The notes beneath the pieces were generated by a model that searched no databases, was not told the origin of the DNA, and worked only from the letters and a program-made list of their open reading frames with translations. The position numbers were made by a program, and so were the translations under genes. From Candidatus Flexifilum affinis (GTDB taxonomy: Bacteria; Chloroflexota; Anaerolineae; Aggregatilineales; Phototrophicaceae), in NCBI GenBank assembly GCA_016713325.1, contig JADJPJ010000089.1, positions 321,077 through 385,076 on the forward strand: a DNA stretch of 64,000 nt. Reading direction: 5' to 3'. Position 1 is the stretch's first letter. Each line of letters begins with the position of its first letter. This document shows positions 32,476 to 41,062 of the stretch, piece after piece.

Positions 32476-33861
32476 TCATCGTGTCAGGTACAGTGGGTTG
32501 GTCAGCGCCCGCACCTGCCCATTCCCACGATCCACGATCTGGGCACGAACGTAGCGACTGCCGCCGAGCGTCAAGCTCAGGGACAATTGTACGTCGTTCT
32601 GCGCAATCTCGGATTCATTCAGGATGCCACTTTCGCCAACGATCTCGACGCGGCTGCCAGCGCCGCCTGAAACGCCGACCTCTACGGTTAGCCGATCGTC
32701 ATCCGAGGCGGTCAGAGAGTCGCCCATCATTGCATCGCCCGAACTCAGCGTCAGGCGCGGACCGGCAGGCGACTCGGTCACGAAACAGTGCCCCAGGCGC
32801 ATGGCATCGAGCAGGCGTCGCGCCGTGGCGGGCTGGCCCGGCGTTACGTACACGGCCAGCGTAGGATGTCCCAGCTTCGCCTCGTGTGGTCGGTGACTGA
32901 AATGGTGATCGCTGCCGCCGACCGCGGTCAGCCGCTCGCCGCGGCGCAGGCGTGTCTCCCAGAATTCCAGACAGGCTGTGTTCAGGAGTGCCCACGGCCC
33001 ATTCCAGACCTCGACGCAGGCAAAGCCGCCGACTTCGGCAAAGGCCCAGTCAGGACCGAATGGGCGGGGGTGGTTACACGACACAAGATAGCCGTCTTCC
33101 CGCGCGTAGGCGATGGCGCGCTCCAGATCAGACGGCGCCTGAACGCGAAAGTCCACCCAATCGCCGTCGCCCCAGATGTTCCAGTGGCCATAGTAGGTAG
33201 TCACTTCGTAGCCGGGAATGAGCACCAGCGGCGACTCGATGCGGGCGAGATCGACCTGGTGGGTGAGGTTGTTGTGATCCATGATGGCCAGGAAATCCAG
33301 GCCCAGCGATTCCGCCAGCGCTACTATCTCCGCTACGGTGGAATCGCCATCACTGTTGATGGTGTGGCAGTGGATTTCGCCGAAATACCAGCCATCATCA
33401 TGAGGCGGCGCCGACTTCGAGTCGTCCAGCGTCAGTCGCTTCGGAAACTCCACGCTGCGCTGGTCCGCCGCCGGGTACAGGCGAATATCCGCCTGATAGC
33501 GGCAGCCGTTCGGCGCGACCTTGTACGCTCCAAGGCAGATGTGCCAGGCGCCGGCGAAAATCGGCCCTGGCAGGTAGCCAGGGGTGGCTGTCTCGCGGCC
33601 GACGGTGAATTCGCTGCGGGCGCTGCCGCTCCAGCCACGGTACCCGGCATTCAAGAACTCCACGCCGCGCGGGTCGAAGATGCCGATATCAATGGTATTG
33701 CCCCCGGACAGCAGTGGATCGGAGCCAATGGCCGCATCATAGCTGTACGCAACTTCAATGCGGTCGATGCCTTCCGGCACCTCGAACGGCAGATGGATGT
33801 ACGTCAGGGTCTGATCCGGAGTCAGTGCCCCGCTCAGCACCAGGTGAATTGGGTCGGTCAC
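32476..33861 (-). CDS. PHP-domain metallo-phosphoesterase (CehA/McbA-like)
   Basis: A protein of 461 residues. The PHP metal site is visible: GEIHCHTINSDGDST, then FLAIMDHNNLTH, ESPLVLIPGYEVT, VSCNHPRPFG and VGGSDHHFSH, which together give the histidine/aspartate clusters. About 150 residues of beta-sandwich precede it and about 100 follow it. CehA/McbA-type members hydrolyse esters or carbamates; the natural role here is probably sugar-phosphoester or glycan related. The start is GTG at 33,861, which forms a 4-base GTGA overlap with the stop of the ATPase gene, so translation is coupled. The longer open frame to 34,143 is only read-through of the ATPase gene in another frame. Confidence 0.8.
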   Translation of the reverse strand: MTDPIHLVLSGALTPDQTLTYIHLPFEVPEGIDRIEVAYSYDAAIGSDPLLSGGNTIDIGIFDPRGVEFLNAGYRGWSGSARSEFTVGRETATPGYLPGPIFAGAWHICLGAYKVAPNGCRYQADIRLYPAADQRSVEFPKRLTLDDSKSAPPHDDGWYFGEIHCHTINSDGDSTVAEIVALAESLGLDFLAIMDHNNLTHQVDLARIESPLVLIPGYEVTTYYGHWNIWGDGDWVDFRVQAPSDLERAIAYAREDGYLVSCNHPRPFGPDWAFAEVGGFACVEVWNGPWALLNTACLEFWETRLRRGERLTAVGGSDHHFSHRPHEAKLGHPTLAVYVTPGQPATARRLLDAMRLGHCFVTESPAGPRLTLSSGDAMMGDSLTASDDDRLTVEVGVSGGAGSRVEIVGESGILNESEIAQNDVQLSLSLTLGGSRYVRAQIVDRGNGQVRALTNPLYLTR

Positions 33862-34929
33862 GTCAATCGGTTCCCGTCTGCACCATAGAAGAAGACCCGG
33901 TCGACGTCCAGGGCCAGCCAGAGGCGATCCGGCAGGTCGGGGATCTCGTCGCTGAACAATCGGACTGAAACCAGGTGCTCTCCGACGTGAGTCACGACCA
34001 GCGACTCGCCGCCGAGCATCTGCGTGACGTACAGCCGCGCGGGCAGCGTTCCCGGCTCCTCGACCGTGCGTATGCTGACATACTCCGGTCGAATGCCGAG
34101 TGTCACGTTGCCGCGCGCCCCAGCAGGCAGCGGTCCTGACCAACGCAGTGCTGTGCCGTCGTCGAGCGTCAGGGATTGCGAGGCGGGATCAACCGTACAT
34201 TCGAGCAAATTCATCGGTGGGCTGCCGATGAATCCAGCCACAAAGGTGTTCAGCGGTGTCTGGTAGATGGCCTTCGGACTGCCCACCTGCATGATCTTGC
34301 CCTCGTTCATCACCACGATCACGTCGGCCAGCGCCATCGCTTCGGCCTGATCGTGGGTGACATAGATCGATGTTACGCCGACTTCCTTCTGCAAGTGTTT
34401 GAGGAAAGCGCGGGCTTCCAGTCGAAGTTTGGTGTCCAGATTGCTCAACGGCTCATCATAGAGGGTGACCTGTGCCTTATGGATCACGGCGCGGGCAAGG
34501 GCGACGCGCTGCTGCTGTCCGCCGGAGAGCTGCGAGGGCCGCCGGTCGAGCAGGATGGCCGATCTGGAGCTGTTTGGCGACCTCCTGCACCCGCCGCGCG
34601 ATCTCGTCATGCGGAGTGCTGCGCACTTTCAGCGGATAGCCGACGTTCTCGGCGACGGTCATATGCGGGTAGAGGGCATAATCCTGAAAGACCATGGCGA
34701 CGTCGCGGTCGCGAGGCGGAAGCTGGGTCACGGCCTTCGAACCGATCTCGATCGACCCGGAGTCGGGCAATTCCAGCCCGGCGATCATGCGCAGGGTGGT
34801 CGTCTTGCCGCAGCCGCTCGGTCCCAGGAGGGCGACGAACTGCCCGTCCTCCACATGCAGATCGATGTCATCGACGGCCTTGACGGGGCCGAAATGCCGC
34901 CGCAGCCGGGTCACCTGGATAGAGGCCAT
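33858..34929 (-). pseudogene. Sugar ABC transporter ATP-binding protein, interrupted by a frameshift
   Basis: Two overlapping frames make one MalK-type ATPase. The upstream frame has Walker A (LLGPSGCGKTTTLRM) and the Q-loop (MVFQDYALYPHMTV). The downstream frame has the signature LSGGQQQRVALARA, Walker B (VTLYDEPLSNLD), the H-loop (YVTHDQAEAM) and the C-terminal regulatory OB domains to DGNRLT. Removing one base of the GG at 34,553-34,554 restores QIGHLLDRRPSQLSGG. As written, the protein ends before the signature motif and cannot hydrolyse ATP. It could be a sequencing error, since all surrounding operon genes are intact. The gene starts with a TAATG overlap on the permease gene and ends with a GTGA overlap on the PHP gene. 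Confidence 0.85.
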
Positions 34930-35753
34930 TACTGCTTGATCCCTCCAAAGAAGCGGAAGCCGTAGCGTGCGTTGATGAGCAGGTACAAGAACAGTACCGG
35001 CACGGTGTACAGGACGGCGTAGGTTGAGACGAGTGGAATGTTGGGCGTACCCTCATCGCTGTAGAACTGATAGAAAGCGATCGATGCGGGGCGCATATCG
35101 GCGTTCCGGATGAGAATGAGCGGCGTCAGAAAAGACCCCCAACCGTTGACGAAGGCCAGCACTGCCACGACCAGGACGCCCGGTCGCAGAGTCGGGAAGA
35201 CAATGTCGCGGAAGATTTGCAGTGAACTTGCGCCGCTGACCATGGCGGCTTCCTCGTAGGAGCGGGGGAGGCCGTCGATGAAGTCGCGCATGATGAATAT
35301 CGAGGTGGGCAGCATGCCACCAACGATGGTCAGGATGACGCCCTGATACGTATTAAACATGCCCAGGTTGAAGATGAGCACGAAAATGGGCACCAGACTG
35401 GCGGTCCCGGTCACGACCGACGAGAACAACAGGAGGATGTAGGTGATGATGTTTCGCCCCGGCACGTTGCCGCGCGAAAAGCCATAGGCGGCCAGGGTCG
35501 CGATTATCGCCGTGAGAATCATCACGCCACCACTGATCAGGACGCTGTTCTGCGCAAGCGACCGGATGGCTGTCTCGTTGCTGAAGACTGCCTGAAAGTT
35601 GTTGAAGGAAAAGGTCTCGGGAACTCGAACGGCCAGCGTGGCCCGTTCATTAAACGGTGCAAAGACAAACCAGAGCAGGGGCAGCAGGAAAAACAGGGCC
35701 AGTACCACCCCGATCAGCGTCGTGAGGAGACGCATCAGCCATCCGCTTCTCAT
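34929..35753 (-). CDS. Carbohydrate ABC transporter permease (MalG type)
   Basis: A permease of 274 residues with six membrane helices and the EAA loop, visible as YEEAAMVSGASSLQIFRDIV followed by FPTLRPG, which contacts the ATPase. N-terminal helix LTTLIGVVLALFFLLPLLW. Belongs to the binding-protein-dependent CUT1 sugar importer class. The start overlaps the previous permease gene by four bases (ATGA) and its TAA overlaps the ATPase ATG by one base, so the set is translationally coupled. The product forms the membrane channel with the partner encoded at 35,750-36,652. Confidence 0.93.
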   Translation of the reverse strand: MRSGWLMRLLTTLIGVVLALFFLLPLLWFVFAPFNERATLAVRVPETFSFNNFQAVFSNETAIRSLAQNSVLISGGVMILTAIIATLAAYGFSRGNVPGRNIITYILLLFSSVVTGTASLVPIFVLIFNLGMFNTYQGVILTIVGGMLPTSIFIMRDFIDGLPRSYEEAAMVSGASSLQIFRDIVFPTLRPGVLVVAVLAFVNGWGSFLTPLILIRNADMRPASIAFYQFYSDEGTPNIPLVSTYAVLYTVPVLFLYLLINARYGFRFFGGIKQ

Positions 35754-36652
35754 TGTGTTCTCCTCGTGCGGCTGATGACGAGATAGATGCTGGCCAGCGC
35801 GAGGTTGATGAGCATGACCGTGACGGCGATGGCGCTGCCGCGGCCAAATTCAAAGCGCTGCAGGCCGACGCGGTAGGTGAAGATAGACATCAGCTCGGTC
35901 TGATAGCTGGGCCCGCCCCCGGTCAGCAGGTATGGTGTGAAGGTGTTGAACGTCCACAGCGTAATCAGGATGAGATCGGTTGCGATCGTGGTCTGGAGCA
36001 TGGGCAGCAGAATGTCGCGGAACTGCTGCCAGCGTGATGCGCCGATCACCTGCGAGGTTTCCAGGTACGAGGGCGATATCGCGTTCAGCGCCGAGGTGAA
36101 CAGCAGCATGGAAAAGGCTGTTCCGCGCCAGGTGTTGAAGAAGATGATGCTGAGCAGGGGGTATTCGAGCAGCCAGTCCTGGCCGGTTAACCCAAACAGG
36201 CCGAGGATGTTGTTCAGCGTGCCCTGGGTCGGGTCCAGGAAGGCGAACCAGGCAAAGCCGATCACCACATCGGGCGTGATCCAGGCGATGATGGCCAGGG
36301 TGTAGACGATGTGACGGAGCAGATCGCTGCGCCGGTAGAAGACGAGCGCGATCAGCATGCCCAGTCCGGCCTGACCGATCAGCGCGGACCCCAGCACGAA
36401 CTGGAGGGTGATCCACAGACTGGAGCCGAACTCGCCCCGGTTCATCCAGGTGTCGGGGTTGAACAGCGCCGCATAGTTGTCGAGCCCAACGAACTGAGGG
36501 TTACGGGCGGCGGCCCCTGTCAGTGCCTGGTTGGTGAAGCTCATGGAGAAGATCGAAAAGAACGGATAGATCAAAAACAGCGCGATCAACAGGAAGGCGG
36601 GACTGATGAACGCCAGGCTCATCGGACGTGAAAGGGTATTTCGCCGCAGCAT
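35750..36652 (-). CDS. Carbohydrate ABC transporter permease (MalF type)
   Basis: A permease of 300 residues. The N-terminal helix ISPAFLLIALFLIYPFFSIF, the typical SFTNQALTG-like periplasmic segment and five further helices are visible. The EAA loop is PSYLETSQVIGASRWQQFRD followed by ILLPML. It pairs with the MalG-type subunit to import a sugar. It begins 78 bases after the binding-protein gene, separated from it by a strong hairpin at 36,686-36,717. That arrangement commonly lowers permease expression relative to the binding protein. Confidence 0.93.
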   Translation of the reverse strand: MLRRNTLSRPMSLAFISPAFLLIALFLIYPFFSIFSMSFTNQALTGAAARNPQFVGLDNYAALFNPDTWMNRGEFGSSLWITLQFVLGSALIGQAGLGMLIALVFYRRSDLLRHIVYTLAIIAWITPDVVIGFAWFAFLDPTQGTLNNILGLFGLTGQDWLLEYPLLSIIFFNTWRGTAFSMLLFTSALNAISPSYLETSQVIGASRWQQFRDILLPMLQTTIATDLILITLWTFNTFTPYLLTGGGPSYQTELMSIFTYRVGLQRFEFGRGSAIAVTVMLINLALASIYLVISRTRRTQ

Positions 36653-36685
36653 ACGCAGACATCCGTCTCAGGAAGACGAGGACGA

Positions 36686-36717
36686 GATGGAGGACGAGGT
36701 TTGGCCCGTCCTCCATC
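36686..36717 (-). terminator. Intercistronic hairpin between binding protein and permease genes
   Basis: A perfect 11-bp stem, GATGGAGGACG (36,686-36,696) with CGTCCTCCATC (36,707-36,717), and a 10-base loop. No T-tract follows, so it more likely stabilises the upstream mRNA or attenuates the downstream genes than fully terminates transcription. Confidence 0.5.
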
Positions 36718-36729
36718 CGCCTCTATCGG

Positions 36730-38103
36730 TTATTGGGTGAACGGTAGGTCGATGACGTTTTCCGCGCCGACGATTTCGGTGACTGCGACGGCGTACGCTT
36801 CCATTGCCTCCGCCGGGGTCATTTCGCCGGAGACCACGCGCTCGGTCATCAGGCGTGCCTGCTCGGACACGGCATTGTAATCGGCCACCTGCGGGCGGAT
36901 CTGCGTGAGCGGCAGAACCTCGTCGACCATCGCGGTCATCACGGCATCGCCGGTCACTGGCACATCCAGGCGGGCGCGGATGCGCGGCTGGAGGGCCTGC
37001 AGGGCTTCAAGCGTTTCAGCGCTGTACATGTAGCTCAGCAGCGCCCAGGCTTCTTCCGGATGCTCAGTGTTGCCATTGATGACGAAGCCGGTGCCGCCCG
37101 AAGCGGTCACGAAATCCTGACCGCGCCAGCCCATGCCTGGTTCCTGAGCCGGCATCTTGACGAAGCCGACGCGCGCATCACGGTTTTCCATCGGGAAGTC
37201 GCCGGTTGCGTTCAGAATCGACCGCCAGAAGAAGTCGCCCTCGATCAGCATGCCGACGGTGCCCTGCGAGAAGGCCTCGAAGGACAGATTGCGGCCGTTC
37301 TGGGCCAACTGCCAGCGGGTCTCGCCCAGTCCTTCTTCGTTGTAGATGGTGTTGTAGAGTTCGAGCGTGTCGAGGATGCCCTGACTGCGAACCGGCCACT
37401 TCTGCTCTTCATAGTCGTAGATGTAGGTGCCGGTGCCGAGCAGCGCCATCAGATAACCCTGGAGAGTTGTCGCCTCACCCATGGCCACGCCCGCGTTCAA
37501 CTGGAAGGGTACAACGCCTTCGACGTTATCGCGGATGGCGCGCGCGCCATCGAGAAGCTCCGTCCAGCTCGTCGGCTGCCAGTCCTCGGGAAGGCCCGCC
37601 TGAGCGAGGATTTCCTTGTTGACCCAGATCACACGGGCATCCGTGCCGCGTGGCACGCCGTAAACCTGGCCCTGATAGCTCATGATGTCCTGAATGCCGG
37701 CCGGAATCTGCGCCCAGCCTTCCCATTCGGTATAGGATGGAACCAGTTCGCTCAGCGGTGTCAGCAGGCCGGCGTCGATAAATTCCGGCAGCCAGAAGCC
37801 GTCGAAGCCCATCACGTCCGCGCCTTCGCCGACGCTCATGTCCAGCACGTACTGCTGCTTGAGATCCTCGCCGCTGATGTTGCTGCTGTCGATGACCTCA
37901 ACCGTGACCGGGGTACCTGCTTCCGCCATCGCGGCTTCAAAACCTGGCTTGACCGTCTCGGTCACCCACTGAAGCTCTGGGCCGCCGACGCCGGTGATCG
38001 AGACGGTCACCCCGTCCTGCGCCAGCACAAGCTGCGAGCCGAGAACGGTAACCAGGACGACCAGTAATGCCAACTTTGCAAAGACCGATAGGTGCTTGAA
38101 CAT
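36730..38103 (-). CDS. Extracellular sugar-binding protein of an ABC transporter
   Basis: A protein of 457 residues with a Sec signal peptide (LSVFAKLALLVVLVTVLGSQ, then LVLAQDG) and no lipobox cysteine. It has the solute-binding protein family 1 look: GFDGFWLPEFIDAGLLTPLS, MSYQGQVYGVPRGTDARVIW, VNKEILAQAGLPEDWQPTSW, GTVGMLIEGDFFW, EEAWALLSYMY. It delivers a sugar or glycoside to the two permeases encoded downstream. The start at ATG 38,103 has GGAGAA immediately upstream; the longer start at 38,139 has no better signal. The cluster's PHP and DUF5054 enzymes suggest an uncommon glycoside. A GTAC-containing palindrome at 38,182-38,191 lies upstream. Confidence 0.92.
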   Translation of the reverse strand: MFKHLSVFAKLALLVVLVTVLGSQLVLAQDGVTVSITGVGGPELQWVTETVKPGFEAAMAEAGTPVTVEVIDSSNISGEDLKQQYVLDMSVGEGADVMGFDGFWLPEFIDAGLLTPLSELVPSYTEWEGWAQIPAGIQDIMSYQGQVYGVPRGTDARVIWVNKEILAQAGLPEDWQPTSWTELLDGARAIRDNVEGVVPFQLNAGVAMGEATTLQGYLMALLGTGTYIYDYEEQKWPVRSQGILDTLELYNTIYNEEGLGETRWQLAQNGRNLSFEAFSQGTVGMLIEGDFFWRSILNATGDFPMENRDARVGFVKMPAQEPGMGWRGQDFVTASGGTGFVINGNTEHPEEAWALLSYMYSAETLEALQALQPRIRARLDVPVTGDAVMTAMVDEVLPLTQIRPQVADYNAVSEQARLMTERVVSGEMTPAEAMEAYAVAVTEIVGAENVIDLPFTQ

Positions 38104-38181
38104 TTCTCCGCTCCTCATATGAGAAAAGCATCTGGCCAAAGGGCAGCGAGTGTGAGCGCGCGATCTGCTCGCCGCTAAAAA

Positions 38182-38191
38182 GCTGTACAGC
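38182..38191. promoter_or_regulatory. GTAC palindrome upstream of the transporter operon
   Basis: GCTGTACAGC is a perfect 10-bp palindrome 79 bases before the binding-protein start. It shares the TGTAC half-site with the palindrome before the regulator gene, so it is a candidate site for that GntR/LacI-type repressor. Confidence 0.4.
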
Positions 38192-38204
38192 CCTCAAACA
38201 AGAA

Positions 38205-39341
38205 TTAAGTCGTATTTCTGAGCCGGGCGGTGGACCTGCGGACCACCAGTTTTGTCGGCAACAGGGTCAGGGTGTCGTCAATCTCTTCTCCTTCGATCAT
38301 GGTGAGCAAACGACGGGCCGCTTCACTGCCCATCAACTCGGTGTTCTGGGCGATCGTGGTCAGCGGTGGCATCAGATACTCGCTGACATCCAGGTTGTCG
38401 AAGCCAACGAGCGAGATGTCTTCCGGTACGCGGACCCCGGCCATGTGCGCGGCTCGCAGTGCCCGCATGGCCATCCAGTCATTGACGGCGAAGATGGCCG
38501 TCGGACGGTCCGTCTGCCGGAGCAGGTCGACCAGTGGGGCCAGCGCTGCTTCGTCGGCCGCGATGTACGCGTCATAGGAACTCAACTCGTTTTCATCGCC
38601 AAGCAGGATGGCCGGGCGTGACGGCAGCCCTGCATCACGCAGCGCATCCTGATAGGCGCGATAGCGCTCGCCCACCGACCACAGATCGAGGTGCGGGCGT
38701 GCCAGAAACGCGACATCGCGATGGCCCAGGTCGATCAGGTGCTGCATCGCCTGTCGGCCCCCCTGGTAGTTGTTGCTGGTCACACAGGGCAGCGCCACGC
38801 CGGGAACAGGACGATCGATCAGTACCACCGGCATTTCCTCGCCAATCGTTGCCAGCAGCCTGTCGTTGGTCGAGGGGCGCATGGCCCAGACGATGCAGCC
38901 GCTCATCCGATCCAACTGCATCTGTCGCAGCAGCCGGTCTTCCTCGTCAATCCGGTATTCTGTCGCCGCGAGATGCACCGAATAGCCCTGTTTGCGTAGG
39001 ACACGCTCCACTCCGCTGAGCAGATGTACGGCGAAGGTGCCGCGGAAGTCCGGAACGAGCATGCCGACGGTGCTGCGTGCGCTGGCCGCCGAGCGCGGTT
39101 CTGCGACAAAGGTCCCTTTGCCGGGGACTCGATAGAGCAGGCCTTCTTCCTCCGCGGAATGCCAGGCTTTCTGGACGGTGGCCCGACTGATATCCAGTTC
39201 ATTGGCGAGTTCCCACTCCCCAGGCAGACGCTCGTGAGGTTTCAGGACTCCGGTCATCACCTTGTGGCGCAGTTCGTCCAGGAGCTGCATGTGAAGTGGA
39301 AGTGAACTGTCCCGTTGGATCGCGAAGATGACCATGTCCAT
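38205..39341 (-). CDS. GntR-LacI hybrid transcriptional regulator (AraR-like)
   Basis: A protein of 378 residues. Residues 1-75 are a GntR winged helix (LPLHMQLLDELRHKVMTGVL, GEWELANELDISRATVQKAW, LLYRVPGKGTFVAEP). Residues 85-370 are a LacI-type sugar-binding core (VGMLVPDFRGTFAVHLLSGV, IDRPVPGVALPCVTSNNYQG, GHRDVAFLARP, DISLVGFDNLDVSEYLMPPL, EAARRLLTMI). This is the AraR arrangement, in which a sugar ligand releases the repressor from DNA. It stands directly upstream of, and co-directional with, the sugar ABC operon. A perfect palindrome CGTACATGTACG lies eight bases before its start, suggesting autoregulation. Confidence 0.92.
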   Translation of the reverse strand: MDMVIFAIQRDSSLPLHMQLLDELRHKVMTGVLKPHERLPGEWELANELDISRATVQKAWHSAEEEGLLYRVPGKGTFVAEPRSAASARSTVGMLVPDFRGTFAVHLLSGVERVLRKQGYSVHLAATEYRIDEEDRLLRQMQLDRMSGCIVWAMRPSTNDRLLATIGEEMPVVLIDRPVPGVALPCVTSNNYQGGRQAMQHLIDLGHRDVAFLARPHLDLWSVGERYRAYQDALRDAGLPSRPAILLGDENELSSYDAYIAADEAALAPLVDLLRQTDRPTAIFAVNDWMAMRALRAAHMAGVRVPEDISLVGFDNLDVSEYLMPPLTTIAQNTELMGSEAARRLLTMIEGEEIDDTLTLLPTKLVVRRSTARLRNTT

Positions 39342-39348
39342 ACCTGTC

Positions 39349-39360
39349 CGTACATGTACG
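39349..39360. promoter_or_regulatory. 12-bp palindromic operator candidate
   Basis: CGTACATGTACG is a perfect palindrome just before the regulator gene. AraR-type regulators of Bacillus bind GTAC-centred palindromes, so this fits the adjacent hybrid regulator. It also lies in the divergent region shared with the creatininase gene. Confidence 0.5.
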
Positions 39361-39603
39361 TATTATAGAACCAAAAGGTTAAATGGCAACGACCTGAAGT
39401 TTAAACCAGGTGGGCAGTCGGGTTAAGGACGCGAGTGCGAACAGGGAATACGAGAATAAACGGCATCCGGGCCGTTTACATGAGCATTCTCCTGGTGGAG
39501 CAGGCCTTCTTCCAGCCAGGATTTGCGCCTCTGCCGTCCCTCCGGTGGTAAACTCGTGGCGTTCGGAATTGACGGACGCAGGAACGCGACCGAAGGAAAC
39601 ACC

Positions 39604-40308
39604 ATGCGCATACAAGACCTAAACTGGATGCAGCTTGAGGAGTACCTCAGGCACGACGATCGCTGTGTACTGCCCATCGGCAGCACCGAGCAGCATGCTT
39701 ATCTGAGCCTGTGTACGGACAATCTCCTGGCCGAGCGCGTCGCCCTCGATGCCGCCGAGCCGCTGAATATTCCGGTGTTTCCGGTGCTGAATTACGGCAT
39801 CACGCCCTACTTCCGCGCCTTCCCCGGAAGCATCAGCCTGCGCGTGGATACCTACCTCCGCGTGATCGGTGATGTGCTCGATGGGTTGGCCGAGCACGAG
39901 TTTCGGCGCATCCTGATTGTGAACGGCCATGGCGGTAACAGCCCGGCGCAGGCCTTCGCAGCGGAGTGGATGGCCGACCATGAGGGCGTCACGGTCCGAT
40001 TTCACAACTGGTGGAATGCGCCAAGGACATGGGCGAAGGTGATGGCCATCGATCCGGTTGCCTCGCATGCTTCATGGATGGAGAACTTTCCGTGGACACG
40101 CCTGCCTGGCGTGATCCAGCCGCTCGAACAGAAGGCGCCGGTGGATCTCGACTCTTTGCGCATGCTGCCGCCGCGCGCCGCTCGTGAAGCGCTCGATGAT
40201 GGAAACTACGCCGGCCTCTACCAGCGACCTGACAGCGACATGCTGGCGATCTGGGAGGTCGCGGTGTCCGAGACTCGCGCGCTTATTGCCGAAGGATGGC
40301 CGGCATGA
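39604..40308 (+). CDS. Creatininase family amidohydrolase
   Basis: A protein of 234 residues. Metal-binding blocks are VLPIGSTEQHAYLSLCTDN (Glu/His/Asp), YGITPYFRAFPGSISL and ILIVNGHGGNSPAQAF, all characteristic of creatininase/MftE-like hydrolases. The active site normally holds two divalent metals and opens a cyclic amide or cleaves a peptide-like bond; the natural substrate is unknown. GAAGGAAACACC precedes ATG 39,604; the longer frame upstream lacks such a signal. The gene overlaps the SDR gene by four bases (ATGA), so the two are coupled. It is divergent from the sugar regulator. Confidence 0.88.
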   Translation: MRIQDLNWMQLEEYLRHDDRCVLPIGSTEQHAYLSLCTDNLLAERVALDAAEPLNIPVFPVLNYGITPYFRAFPGSISLRVDTYLRVIGDVLDGLAEHEFRRILIVNGHGGNSPAQAFAAEWMADHEGVTVRFHNWWNAPRTWAKVMAIDPVASHASWMENFPWTRLPGVIQPLEQKAPVDLDSLRMLPPRAAREALDDGNYAGLYQRPDSDMLAIWEVAVSETRALIAEGWPA

Positions 40309-41060
40309 ACATCACCTTTGTGGGCAAAAGCGTGCTGATCACCGGGGCAGCGCACGGATTCGGGCGGGCGATGTGCATCGCCTTCGGCCAGCGCGGCGCT
40401 CAGGTGTGGGCCTGCGACCTGCTCGCGAACGAGCTCGTGGAAACGCAGCGACTGGTCGCCGAGACGGGAGGCGTGTGCCATGTGCGTCCTGTCGACGTTC
40501 GCGATCAGACGGCGATTAGTTCGTTTGTTGACGAGGCGGGCGCAGTGGATGTCCTCATCAATAACGCTGGCGGCGTGCTTGGCTACGTCGGCAAGCCGAT
40601 CGAGCAGGTTCCGCCGGCCGAATGGAATGACATCCTGGCCGTCAACCTGAGCGCCGCTTTCTGGTTCGCGCAAGGCACGGTGCCGGCCATGAAGGCAAGC
40701 GGGTTTGGGCGGATCATCAACATTTCAAGCGGGGCAGGGCTGAACATCAGCCTGACTGGAATTCAAGCGTATGCCAGCGCCAAGGCCGGCCTGATTCACC
40801 TGACGCGCCAGCTTGCTCACGAGCTGGGCCCTTACGGGATCACGGTCAACAGCATCGCGCCGGGCTTTGTCCGTTCGAATCCCAATACCGAGCGGCAGTG
40901 GCAGTCCTATGGCGAGGATGGGCAGCAGAAGCTGGTGAACAGCATCGCTATGCGGCGCCTGGGTACCGTGGACGACATCGCGCACGGCGCCTTGTTCCTG
41001 GCGTCGGACTACGCCGGTTGGATCACCGGGCAGGTCCTGTCCATCGACGGCGGGAAATAG
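40305..41060 (+). CDS. SDR family oxidoreductase
   Basis: A classical SDR of 251 residues: VLITGAAHGFGRAMCIAFG, the acidic residue in VWACDLLANE, INNAGGVLGYVG, a serine in IINISSGAGLN and the Y-x3-K pair in IQAYASAKAGLIHLTRQLAH. SIAPGFVRSNPNTERQ and a C-terminal VLSIDGGK complete the fold. ATG 40,305 is chosen because it forms the ATGA overlap with the creatininase stop; ATG 40,296 is nine bases upstream in frame. Likely an NAD(P)-dependent alcohol/ketone interconversion working on the product of the coupled hydrolase. It ends two bases before the convergent giant kinase gene, with no room for a terminator. Confidence 0.9.
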   Translation: MNITFVGKSVLITGAAHGFGRAMCIAFGQRGAQVWACDLLANELVETQRLVAETGGVCHVRPVDVRDQTAISSFVDEAGAVDVLINNAGGVLGYVGKPIEQVPPAEWNDILAVNLSAAFWFAQGTVPAMKASGFGRIINISSGAGLNISLTGIQAYASAKAGLIHLTRQLAHELGPYGITVNSIAPGFVRSNPNTERQWQSYGEDGQQKLVNSIAMRRLGTVDDIAHGALFLASDYAGWITGQVLSIDGGK

Positions 41061-41062
41061 CG

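Noticed and set aside
32476..34143. PHP protein starting at 34,143 (555 residues)
   Set aside because: The first ~94 residues are an Arg/Ala-rich wrong-frame reading of the ATPase gene. The GTG at 33,861 with the GTGA overlap gives the natural start.
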